64,000 nt of DNA, taken from the NCBI GenBank assembly GCA_019096155.1, contig JAHCVI010000001.1, positions 682,001 through 746,000 of the forward strand. The letters are read 5' to 3'. Shown piece after piece: positions 22,174-31,997 of the stretch. The translations under genes were made by a program, and so were the position numbers. Source of the stretch: Staphylotrichum longicolle (taxonomy: Eukaryota > Ascomycota > Sordariomycetes > Sordariales > Chaetomiaceae). The stretch's first letter is position 1, and each line of letters opens with the position of its first letter. Under the pieces are notes generated by a model. That model worked only from the letters and a program-made list of their open reading frames with translations. It searched no databases and was not told where the DNA came from.

Positions 22174-25100
22174 CTACCGACCAAACCTCCTGCTAACTCC
22201 ACGCCTTGAAATGTCCGCCGGGTCGCTCACGCTCCTCTGCCGCTCAGTCCGTTGCTCATCACCAGAACTGTCGTCGCCATCCTCCTCCTCGTCTTCCTCC
22301 TCCTCTTCCTCTTCGTCCTCTTCTTCCTCATCCTCATCATCCTCCTCCTCCTCATCACTTTCGCTGTCACTCCCCGCCCGCCCTCGAACAGCGGCCCCTT
22401 CCCCCTCCTCCTCGCTCTCCCCTTCTTCCGTACTACCCCCCTCGTCGCTCCCGCTCTCGTCCTCCCCGTACACCACCGCCCTCAGCACGCTCTTCTCGAA
22501 CAGGCCCACAATCATGTTGCGGTCCGCCAGGCGGTAGTGGTGGCACTCGAGCAGCGACATGACCTTGCGGAACAGCAGCGGCTGCGCGAACCCGGCGGCC
22601 GTCTTGCGCATCTTGATCTGCATCAGCTCGCTGCGCGCGCGCCGGTACAGCACCATGTTGGACATGTCGATGACCAGCTCCAGGATGCGCTGGTTGGTCG
22701 GGTCCGGGTCGAGCTCCACGCGCGGCGGCAGGAGGGTGCCCGCCCCGCCGCCGGCGCCGGGGGTGCCAGCGGCTTCTTGCTCGGCCTCCTCCAGCGCTTT
22801 GATGAGGGATTCCGAGCGGGGACGGGACGGGACGGCGGGGAGCTTGGCAGTTTCGGTCTTTTGGCTGTCGGGGAGCTCGATGGCAGTGACGGGGGTGTGG
22901 GGCCACGGGTGGAGGGAGAAGAGCTGGGAGAGGTCGGACGGGATGCAAAGGCCGAGGGAGTGGCCGAGTATGTTTGTGTTTGCGTCCCAGCCGTTTTCCG
23001 AGAGGATCTCGAGGCCGTGGATGGAGCGGGAGATGAGCCCGAGGACGAAGAAGGCGGTGCCGCGCAGGCTCATGACCTCGTGGTTCTGCGCGATCTTGAC
23101 GATCTGCTCGACCACGTCGCACGACTCGAGGAACGGCGCGCCGAGCTCCATGGAACCCACGTTTCCGACGGCCCAGAGGCAGCCTTTGACCTTGACCAGC
23201 ATCTCCGGGTCGTCCGACTGCATGCCGTGCTCGCGAATCGTGGCGGCGAACTCGTCAAAGTGGCCTTTGTCGCTGAGGAGCCTGCACCCCTCTTGGGTCC
23301 GGGTGAGTTCGCGGTAGAAGTGGGGTGGGACGTGGCTGTCGGCCTCCATCTCCTGCTGGTCGTCAAAGACGCTGATCCGGTTCGTGTGGTCGTCCTGATG
23401 ATCCATGAACGCGCGCGCGAGGCTCGCCTCGATGACGCTGACGTACGAGTCGTTCCGGCCCAAGAACCAGTCGTCCATCTCGTTGCTGATGTAGTCGAGG
23501 CCGTCCAGATAGTGGTAGCCGATGGATGTAGAGAGGAAGCGCAGGAGCAGGGGAGCCCCTATCTCACCCAGGTGGTCCAGCGCTGGCCGGCACTCGACAA
23601 TGTATTCGAGGTAGTTCCTCGTGTTGCAGGCCTTTTCGAGGATCTTGACAGCAGTCGCGCATACCTCGACTTCTGGATCGTACAACTGCGTCACCAAGAG
23701 TTGTATCGCCCACTTCGAGTCGCTGGGCTCCTGGCCTTGGAAACCCATGCGCGGGTGTGTTGCGTACTTTCTCAATGCATTGGTTGCGTAGATCCTGATG
23801 TCCTTTGTCCCAGCCGTCAAGGCCTTGGACAGCAGTACCCGGGGGTGGCCCTGGAGAGAGTAGTCAAAGTTGGCAAGCATGAGCTTGATGAGATCCGGCC
23901 GCTGCTTTAGGTCGAGGATACGGTACATCATGTTGAAGATGCGCCACCTGTCCAGCATTTGCATGCCCTTTACGTCCCCGCTCAAGACGCCGAGCATGGG
24001 GAAGTAACCGCCACAAAGGGTGTCGGCGAGACGGTCTTTGGAGAACATGGGGTCTTGTGCCGTTAACCCGCTGGTTGGGTCACACTGAGCCAGGCACTCG
24101 GCAACCTGGCGCAGCAGTTTGTTGTCGGATAGATACCTGACGCCCTCGGGGCTTTGAAGCAGAGCATGCATCAGGGAACACCCGGCGCGGACGTACTTTT
24201 GCGTGTTTCTTGAGCTCTTGATTTCCGAGAACTTGTACTTGAATGGGCGGTAGAAGCTCATGATGCGTTTGATGAACTTGGACGCCTTGATAGCCTCTTC
24301 GAGCCTCTTCCCACTAGTCAGTGGCCCTTCGATGAGCCTAACCATGACGTCCCAGTTCCATTTAGTGTAGTTGGAGCTGCCGAGTACGTTGGATTCGAGA
24401 AGAAGTTGCCGGAATGTCGCGTCGTCAAAATTCGTTGCCGTGTTGCTCTTTGGATGCTCGTCCAGGGCGCCGAGATCCATGGTGTGATGCACCGACGGTA
24501 GGTAGCTCGACGGAGACGACCTGTAAAGTGTCTTGCTGACGCTGCTTATCTGATAGACAACGCCGGTGGCAGCAAAGTGGCTGTTCTCTTTAAGCCGAGC
24601 CGCAGAGATAAAGAGCTCGGGCAGTAACTGCAGGTCGCTACTCCACGACGGCGGGAGCAAGCGACTCGACAGTTTCAAAACTTCTCCTATTAGCAAGGTT
24701 GACTTTCGCTTGAGCGTTGCGCTCTCATTGTCTTGAGTGAGCTGGAGAAGGGCAGGGACCAGCCCAGATTTAATGAAAACGGCGAGCAACAGAGCCGTGT
24801 AGTGCTCCAAAAAGTTTTGCTCCCCTCCGTCCTCTTCAAAGTCGGGCTGCGGGCCCTTGCCTGTGGTGGCCTTTAGATTCGTGACACGACCAAAGGTGGT
24901 GAGCCGCCGGCCGGCCAGGAACGACGTCGCCCAGGCCGGGGGCTTGATGCGGAGAAGCGAGAACAATAGGTCCATGATGGTCTCCCGGATAGGCCCGGTT
25001 TGTACGACCATGCTGGTGATCATGGACCTGATGGCGCGGAAGTTATACATGGACAGGCTCATGAGCCCAGACCATGTCCTCAAAGCCGAAGCCACGGCCT

Positions 25101-26984
25101 TGACGCTCTGCTTCAGAAACCGCTCATTGGACGACAGCTCGTCAGTAAACGCGGTGAAGAGGATCTCGAGCTCGTTCCCGGGGCGCAGGAATTTTCGTCG
25201 ATGGGGCGCGTCGAGAAGGTAGAGGAAGGCAGCGGTCAGGCTTTCCGACGCCTTGTATGATCCATCTGCCAGTGCTTCGTGGAGGGGGGCCATCCCGCCC
25301 GCAGCGATCAACAACTGGGGATCCCGAACCAAAATCTCGGCCAGCGTCTCGAGACAGATGGGCCGTAGCCTCTCTTCAGGCTCTTGTGCCGCCGCAGCGA
25401 TTGACCTGACGACGGCTCTCGATATCTCGCGGACACCGTCCTTGACGTCAAGAAAGGCACGCGTGAACTTGAGAGCCTGCTCACGTTCGACGTCGGATTT
25501 GCGATCCTTGATCAGAGACCTGGCATGTGTTAGTCGCGGCAGGGTCCGACGGTGAACTCGGAAGTGGGACTGTACCATGTGACGAGATAATCGGTATTGA
25601 GAGCACGGATATTCCTGAGCGAGTTGATATCCGAGATGGCGTAGCGTATCATCCTGTAGCCCGCGGCAACCACCTCGCGGCTCTCACTCAGGAGCATGGC
25701 CTGCATCCGGAGGCCAAACACGGACCACACCAAGTCGTACTTGAGCGTGGGGTGCCGCTTGAAGAGATCGACTAGGCTGTTTGCCCTAGAAACGTAGTAG
25801 TCGGGCGTCATGCCGGCCACTTCCAAAGCCTGCAGGATCTCGGTGAGCGCAAGGGTGGGAGACTCTGTGGGCTCGTCAATGTCGGATCCGGCCCCGCTCC
25901 GAGAGGCGCTGGGAGGAGAGCGCAAGCCATTGGGACCCGGGAATAGGCCCTCGGTCCTCGCGCGTGTCGGTGTGGTTGGCGCGGCCCTCACCCGCTGCGC
26001 GTCTGTGATCTTCTGGCGCAGATCCTTGATGCGCAGGTTAGACGAGTTCAGCTCGGCCTCGACTCGCTGCCGCTGGTCCTTGGTTTGCTTCGCTTTCTTA
26101 GAGTTCAGCGCTTCCAACATGTTCTCGCTCCCCTCCTTGATCTTCATCTCGCGGCTGAGGGCCTCGCGCAAATGCGCCAGGGTCTTCTCGTTGGTTGGGC
26201 CATCGTCCTCGTCCAGCTTCTCGAGGGACGGGAACATGTCCAGTCGGGAGCCGGCGCGGGAGACGTTCATCTGGCTGCGAAGCTCGGAGCTGAAGCTGCC
26301 GGGCATGGGGGAGGGGTTGAGCGAGGGGCCACGCGAGGCAAAGCTCACGGCCGAGGCGGAAAGATTGCGGCCTCCATTGGGACCTGGGGGCTGCAGGCCA
26401 TCGCGTTCGAGGCTGGGTCGAGGATTGGCGGCGTTGCCGAGTTGTTGTGGCTGTTGTTGTTGCGGTTGCTGCTGCTGCGGCTGCGGCTGCTGCTGTTGTT
26501 GTTGTAGCTGCTGCTGGGGAACGTAGGATCTCTGAGTGGGAGTCGCCGAGGCGCTCAGCATGGTGGATGGCCCGGCCATTTGGCGTCCACGCTTGACGCT
26601 CTCGACGCTCGCAACGGTGCCGGTATTCGCATTCGATTCGCCCGCCGGCTCCCCGCTCGACGCATTAATGACCGGGCCCTTCAGATATTTTTCGTACCGG
26701 TCGTCTTCATCGCTCGATGCGTCTGTGACGGTCGGGTCGCGTGGGCGCGTAATTGCTCGCCGGATGCCGTCCGCGGGTGTCTCGCAGTGGGGAAGTTCAG
26801 TTGCCCATCCTGGGATCCACCGCTTAACGGTAGCATCTTGCAGCAGGGCGGTCTTGGACCTGTCTCCACCAGGCCAAGCCTGCTCGAGGCCCAGCGGAAA
26901 TGGTAGGGGTTGGCCAGTGCACTCTCCTGTCAAAGGTTGCCCCACTTGCCCGTTTGGAGCTCTCTTTGAGTGAGAGAGCACCAT
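22174..26984 (-). CDS. avo3: Rictor/Avo3 (Ste20/Tsc11) TORC2 scaffold subunit
   Basis: Two exons, 26984-25576 and 25519-22174, with one 56-nt GT-AG intron, give up to 1584 residues. Exon 1 encodes a polar N-terminus with a Gln-rich run, then a coiled coil and the start of the Rictor helical repeats ('YRMIRYAISDINSLRNIRAL'). Exon 2 continues with armadillo-like blocks typical of Rictor N-terminal, middle and V regions ('FKYKFSEIKSSRNTQKYVRA', 'GCLWAVGNVGSMELGAPFLE') and ends with a long Glu/Asp tract. Rictor holds TORC2 together at the plasma membrane, where the complex phosphorylates AGC kinases of the Ypk/Gad8 type. The true start could be internal, for example at 'MAGPSTMLSASA', since the first 130 residues are low in recognisable sequence. 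The acidic tail comes from a (TCC/CTC)n-like repeat at 22280-22350. Confidence 0.88.
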
Positions 26985-27556
26985 TCCAGTGGAACAAGGC
27001 TGGTGATATAGAACACTTCTTCTGACGGATGATGGTTTGATCGGGCATATTACTGCTGAGACTTACTCGATACATCTCCAGAGATCTGACGCCAATTAGC
27101 ACTCATAGCTGCTGCCAGAACCATGCATTCTAGGTGGGGGAGCATTAGAGCACAGGACACCCTGACTACTGTGTAAGAGAGTACTCAGACACACCCGTCT
27201 CATATTTTTCTCTGTCAAAACATTTGGCACGGCCTCAGCACCAGCCTTATCTTTGTCATACGATGTTGACAGCTTCCCTGTTGTCCTAACACCGACGGCT
27301 TTGTGCAACTTTGCGCATCCCCACACCCACGGCCCAGCCCGACAGCATCCTGCTTGGGAAGGTGGGGCGAAGGCATTGCCTGCCGGGACGGCGGGCAACG
27401 TCACAACCCCAAAGCCAAACACAAAAGCTTGACAAACTGTTGATCGGTTCGGTTCGGTGAGGGTTCCCCCGAGTAAAGAATATGACAGCCTATGGAAAGA
27501 CAATCATGGTGGACCAGCGGCTCTGGAGCTCAATGGCTATCGAGAAAATTGGAGCT

Positions 27557-27562
27557 GATAAG
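27557..27562 (+). promoter_or_regulatory. GATAAG motif upstream of uricase (candidate AreA/NIT2 site)
   Basis: GATAAG lies 398 bp upstream of the uricase ATG; a second copy is at 27804-27809, near the likely transcription start. GATA factors AreA/NIT2 switch on purine and other nitrogen catabolism genes in ascomycetes. The motif is short, so each copy alone is weak evidence. Confidence 0.35.
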
Positions 27563-27627
27563 GGAAAGTCCCTAGATCGATGCGCGGCGGCCGGATGGCG
27601 TGGGAGGAGGGGTCCAGCACAAGGCCG

Positions 27628-27641
27628 TCGGCGGATTCCGG
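27628..27641 (+). promoter_or_regulatory. CGG-N6-CCG element, candidate UaY/PCO-1 site for uricase
   Basis: TCGG-N6-CCGG lies 314 bp upstream of the uricase ATG and about 120 bp upstream of the TATA box. The purine-pathway Zn2Cys6 activator UaY of Aspergillus (PCO-1 in Neurospora) binds TCGG-N6-CCGA-type sites. The match is perfect in the CGG/CCG core and differs in the last base. Confidence 0.45.
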
Positions 27642-27762
27642 TGATCCACCTCTCGCCCTGCCGGGTTGCGCCCCTCGGCAGGACGCCCGCGCTCATGGAT
27701 GCGCCGCCAGGCGCCGTCCGGCTGTGGCCTCATTGGACGCCGTGCTTCCAGACGTTGGCCGG

Positions 27763-27768
27763 TATAAA
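27763..27768 (+). promoter_or_regulatory. TATA box of uricase
   Basis: TATAAA in the context GGTATAAAGG, 187 bp before the uricase ATG, would place transcription start near 27795 with a leader of roughly 160 nt. Confidence 0.55.
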
Positions 27769-27954
27769 GGCCCCGTTGGTTTCCCTTGCAAAGTCGCTGA
27801 CGAGATAAGCCTCTCTTACTGTCAATCAGACATTGTTTTGCTCGCCTTCTGCTCATAGCTTCTTCAAGAGGTCCTCGCCTCGTAAAACGTCATCAAGCAG
27901 CAAACACCTTCGCGGTTTCCCCCTAATCTTACAAACAAGCACATCGCCGCCGCT

Positions 27955-29018
27955 ATGCCTTCTCTTGCGTCTGCCCGCTACGGCAAGGACAATGTCCGCG
28001 TCTACAAGGTCCACAGGGACGAGAAGGCTGGGACGCAGTCCGTGACCGAGATGACCGTGTGCTGCCTGCTCGAGGGCGAGATCGAGACATCGTGAGCAGA
28101 CGACACACCCCTACGAACCGGACCCAAACCAGGTCAGCTAACATTCCCACCCCAGATACACCAAGGCCGACAACAGCGTTGTGGTGGCCACCGACTCGAT
28201 CAAGAACACCATCTACATCAAGGCCAAGGAACACCCCGTGAACCCGCCCGAGCTCTACGCCAGCCACCTCGGCCAGCACTTCCTCGACACGTACCCCCAC
28301 ATCACCTCGGCGCACATCAACATCATCGTCCACCGGTGGACGCGCATGACGGTCGACAACGCCCCGCACCCGCACAGCTTCTTCCGCGACGGCCAGGAAA
28401 CCCGCAACGTCGAGGCCACCGTCTCGCGGTCGGGCGGCATCGCCCTCAAGAGCAGCATCGCGGGGCTCTCGGTGCTCAAGAGCACCGGGTCGGCCTTCCA
28501 CGGCTTCGTGCGCGACGAGTTCACCACGCTCGCCGAGACGTGGGACCGCATCCTGTCGACCGACATCGACTGCTCGTGGACCTGGAAGCCGTTCGCGACC
28601 GTGGCCGCCGTGCAGGAGGGCGTGGAGCGCTTCGATGGCGCGTGGGAGAGCGCCCGCGGCATCATCATGAAGACGTTCGCCACGGACGAGAGCGCGTCGG
28701 TGCAGAACACCATGTACAAAATGTGCGAGCTGATCCTCGACGCCGCGCCTGAGGTGGACAGGGTGGGCTTCTCGCTGCCGAACAAGCACTACTTTGAGAT
28801 TGGTGAGTCTTTCTTTTTTTTTTTTTTTGGCACTCTCCCTGCAGTCGTCCTGGAGGATTATGGCGTGTACTAATTTTTGTCACGACACAGACCTGAGCTG
28901 GCACAAGGGCACCAAGAATACGGGCAAGGATGCCGAGGTGTATGCGCCCCAGTCCGGGCCCAACGGGCTCATCAAGTGCGAGGTTGCCCGCGACGTTTCC
29001 GCGTTGGCGCACAGGTGA
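27955..29018 (+). CDS. uaZ: Uricase (urate oxidase)
   Basis: Three exons: 27955-28091, 28156-28802 and 28891-29018, giving 303 residues, the same size as the well-known Aspergillus enzyme. Introns are 64 and 88 nt; the second contains a run of 15 T. Conserved blocks are 'ARYGKDNVRVYKVHRDE' (catalytic Lys), 'VATDSIKNTIYIKAKEHPV' (catalytic Thr), 'SVQNTMYKM' (substrate Gln) and 'SLPNKHYFEIDLSWHKG' (Asn and His of the active site). Uricase oxidises urate to 5-hydroxyisourate with O2, releasing H2O2, normally inside peroxisomes. Here the predicted C-terminus is '...SALAHR', not an SKL-type peroxisomal signal. The stop overlaps a good splice donor (AG-GTGAGA), but no acceptor that I tried restored an SKL-like end. 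The promoter has elements expected for purine induction. Confidence 0.93.
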
Positions 29019-29398
29019 GAGAGCAGATTTGGGCAAGGTTAAAGGGGGGAAACTTGGGCATTTTGGCGTTATCGGCAAGAGCACCGGTGCCTTGCCTTGC
29101 ATTTACCGTTAGCATCTTTTCACCCGGGACTGCCTCGGCAGGTAATCTGATATTGAGAGTCATCCAAACAATACATCTATCTAAAACACGCTGCAACTTG
29201 TCTCTCAGACCCTCGGAGTGGGAACAGTCCATTCATGATCCAAAATGCCCGTTCCCAAGCCATGAAAGTCGGGACCACCCACTTCATGATGGACACAAAT
29301 GTATCGATTGATAATACACGCGACTCCATTCTAGAGTCAAAGTCTCGTACAACCCCTTGCCTCGTCTGTTTCTTACACGTCGTACATCCCCAACCCCC
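29019..29398. other. Convergent 3' UTR region, uricase and uL13m
   Basis: 380 bp between the stop codons of two convergent genes. Nothing else is visible. Confidence 0.5.
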
Positions 29399-30026
29399 TT
29401 ATATCCTCGCCGCATCCGCCTGCCTCACCGCCTTCACCACATCCTCCCACCCGGGCGTCCCCACCACCTTGCCCCCGAACCGGACCAGATTCTGCTTGTA
29501 CGGATGCGCGTCGCCCTCAAACGCCTTGAGACGCGCCAGCCTCTTGTCCCGCAGCCGGTTCTTGGGCAGCATGCCGCTGACGGCCTTGCGCAGCACCTCG
29601 GCGCCGCCAAACTTGTCCATCAGTGCGTCCATGGTGATGGTCTGGAGGGAGCCCGGGCGCGTGTTGTGCCGGTAGTACGTCTTGCGCCACTTCTTCTTGC
29701 CCGTCGTGTACAGCGCTGCGCAGTTGGTCACGACCACGTAGTCGCCGCAGTCGGTCGACGGGTCCCAGATCGGCTTGTGCTTGCCCATGAGGATGGTCGC
29801 GATGCGCGACGCGAGCCGGCCCAGCGAGGGCGGCGTGACGGCTTCCGGGGGGGACTTGACCGTGCTGAGGGTCGCGTGGGGGGTCGACGCCGAGATGTGG
29901 TGCCATACCCTGGAGTAGGCAAGTCTTGTCTGCGGGGAGGGGAGGTAGAAAGGTTAGTGATGGCTGTTCAAGAAATAGATGATCGCTTGTGGAACCAAAA
30001 CTTACAGCTCCGATTGTTTGGGACAT
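29399..30026 (-). CDS. mrpl23: Mitochondrial large-subunit ribosomal protein uL13m (MRPL23)
   Basis: Two exons, 30026-30006 (7 codons) and 29929-29399, with a 76-nt intron, give 183 residues. The protein opens 'MSQTIGATRLAYSRVWHHIS', then carries the L13 fold: 'GRLASRIATILMGKHKPIWDPSTDCGDYV', 'TGKKKWRKTYYRHNTRPGSL' and 'AVSGMLPKNRLRDKRLARLK'. The last block is the L13 signature. It would be part of the mitochondrial 54S subunit. A tiny first exon followed by an early intron is common for this gene type. It is divergent from ccs1 with an 808-bp shared upstream region. Confidence 0.93.
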
Positions 30027-30834
30027 GTTGGACGGTGTTGATGGGTGGAATTGGGGGAGTTAAGGGTGCGAATGAGCCAGGCCCCTGGGAACTAGTCCCT
30101 CATCGACGGGGGAGCAGGCTTTGTGATCGGAAGGGCCTGCGTCTGGCGTATCACCAGATCAACCAGGGGTCGAATTGGGTAGGAGGAACGGGGTGCTGGA
30201 CCGGACTCGGCGGGTAGTTGGCGGGCGCGAGCTGAGGATGATGGGCGTCGCGATGCTTGATGGAGCCAAGCCTGGAGGTTTGGAAAAATCGGCTGGAGCG
30301 CCTCACGCACGCGCCACATCTCCCCGGACAGCGCCGCACTCTTGGATCTGGACCCACTGACCCTGGATTCCGAACCGCCGCCATCTGCCCCGCTTGGCCA
30401 TGCCAGCTGCCCCGCGATGAGCCGAGCCCCGGAGTCAGTTCCAGGTCAAGTTGCAGCATCCGATCGGATTTCAAAGCAAGAGTCAAATCGAGTCTCGGAC
30501 TAATTTTTACTGCTTTTCGGCCAATCGAGTTTGAACTACAAACCTGAAGCTGACTTCCTTTCAATCTTGATTCTAACAGACCCCTGAGTGCCTGGCTGCC
30601 CAATTCCATCTTCCTGCTGCCGCACCCCTCCTCCCGCAAGCTCCGTTCTCAGCTCCGAACGCTCGGGATTAAGTTGGACCCTTCATGCATCGCGGCCGAA
30701 TCAGCAGCAGCTCCATTATTAAAGCATCTTGCTTGACTTTCATTGCGGCTGCTGGCGCATACACCTGGGTTCAACGGCGAGGGAGTCATCCAGAGTATAC
30801 TCAATCACCACCCAAAAAGAATAATCCTGGCAAG
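30027..30834. other. Divergent promoter region between uL13m and ccs1
   Basis: 808 bp between two divergent genes. The frame of ccs1 is open upstream to an ATG at 30685, but I take 30835 as the start on family grounds. No other feature is visible. Confidence 0.5.
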
Positions 30835-31997
30835 ATGGCTGTCATAACCCCTTTCCAGGTGAGTGCGTTACCTGAGCTCATCCAGATCCGGTTCGCATAT
30901 CGCCCTACACGCTGCCTGACTGAACCCCCTTCGTTGTTTCATGCGCCTTTGATGCCTAGTTTTTCTGTCCTTGGCACGAACCAACAACTGACGGGAAACT
31001 CGGGGCTGATGAAACCTGAAACAGACGCTCTTCGCGGTGCCCATGACCTGCGACGGCTGTGCCAAGGACATCTCGAGCGCCCTGGACAAGCTGCCGGGTA
31101 TCACCAAGGTCGAGGCAAACGTCAAGGACCAGTTAGTATCAATCGAGGGGACAGGTCCGTACGACTATGCCGCCGTGTCCAAAACCTATCGTATGGTTTG
31201 TTGAAGGCTAACCTTTGAAACGGGACAGTGGCGCCATCGGCCATCGTTGAAGCCATCCAGGCCACCGGGAGGGACGCCATCTTACGAGGGTCAGGGACCT
31301 CAAACAGTAAGTGCTGCGATATAACTTGGCTTCGACATGGCAGTGTGCTTGAACAACACCGCCAAGGCCGATCCTGAAAACATATTCCACCCCTTAAACC
31401 GACGCTGATTCGTTTTGTTTCTCTTTCCTTCCTGGTCTAGGCGCAGCGGTCAGCATCCTCGAGACATACCATCACAGGGCAGACGTGGAAGTGACGCCCG
31501 CCGGCACGCCGGGGGAGAGCTGGGTGAACGAGAGGCTTGTCAGGGGCTTGGTGCGGATGGTGCAGGTCAGCCCAGCCGAGACCCTGGTTGACTTGACCAT
31601 CCGCGGCGTGCCTCCGGGCACGTATCGTGCCACCATCCGCGAGTACGGAAACCTCCAAGACGGAGCGACATCAGCAGGGCCCGTCTGGTCGTCTCAGAGC
31701 AAGGAAGATACCGGCAGCCCTCGCGGCGTTCTGGGGACGGTGGAGATCGGGCCAAATGGGTACGGGAATGTATTCATCAACCGCCCATTTCAGGTGTGGG
31801 AGGTCATCGGTCATGCGTTGGTCGTCTCCCGGCAGGACGAGAGCGACGGCGCGCCGTTGCGGAACGAAGAAGATACCGTAGTCGGCGTCATCGCCCGGAG
31901 CGCCGGCGTGTGGGACAACGACAAGACCGTGTGCTCCTGCACGGGCAAGACGCTGTGGCAGGAGCGGAAGGATGAGGTGTCCAAGGGCATGTTATGA
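30835..31997 (+). CDS. ccs1: Superoxide dismutase 1 copper chaperone Ccs1
   Basis: Four exons: 30835-30858, 31025-31154, 31229-31306 and 31441-31997, giving 262 residues; introns are 166, 74 and 134 nt. Domain I is a heavy-metal-associated fold with the copper site 'MTCDGC' ('FAVPMTCDGCAKDISSALDK'). Domain II is SOD-like ('HHRADVEVT', 'GVPPGTYRATIREYG'). Domain III ends with the CxC site 'TVCSCTGKTLWQERKDEVSK'. The protein delivers Cu(I) to SOD1 and helps form its disulfide, in the cytosol and mitochondrial intermembrane space. The start at 'MAVITPFQ' matches family N-termini; an upstream in-frame ATG at 30685 would add 50 residues, which could act as a targeting extension. Confidence 0.94.

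Larger units (their letters stand above)
26985..27954. other. Divergent promoter region between Rictor and uricase
   Basis: 970 bp between two genes transcribed away from each other. The uricase side has a TATAAA box, two GATAAG motifs and a CGG-N6-CCG element, listed separately. I see no gene in the remainder. Confidence 0.6.

Noticed and set aside
22252..23910. 552-codon plus-strand frame
   Set aside because: Antisense shadow of the Rictor gene.
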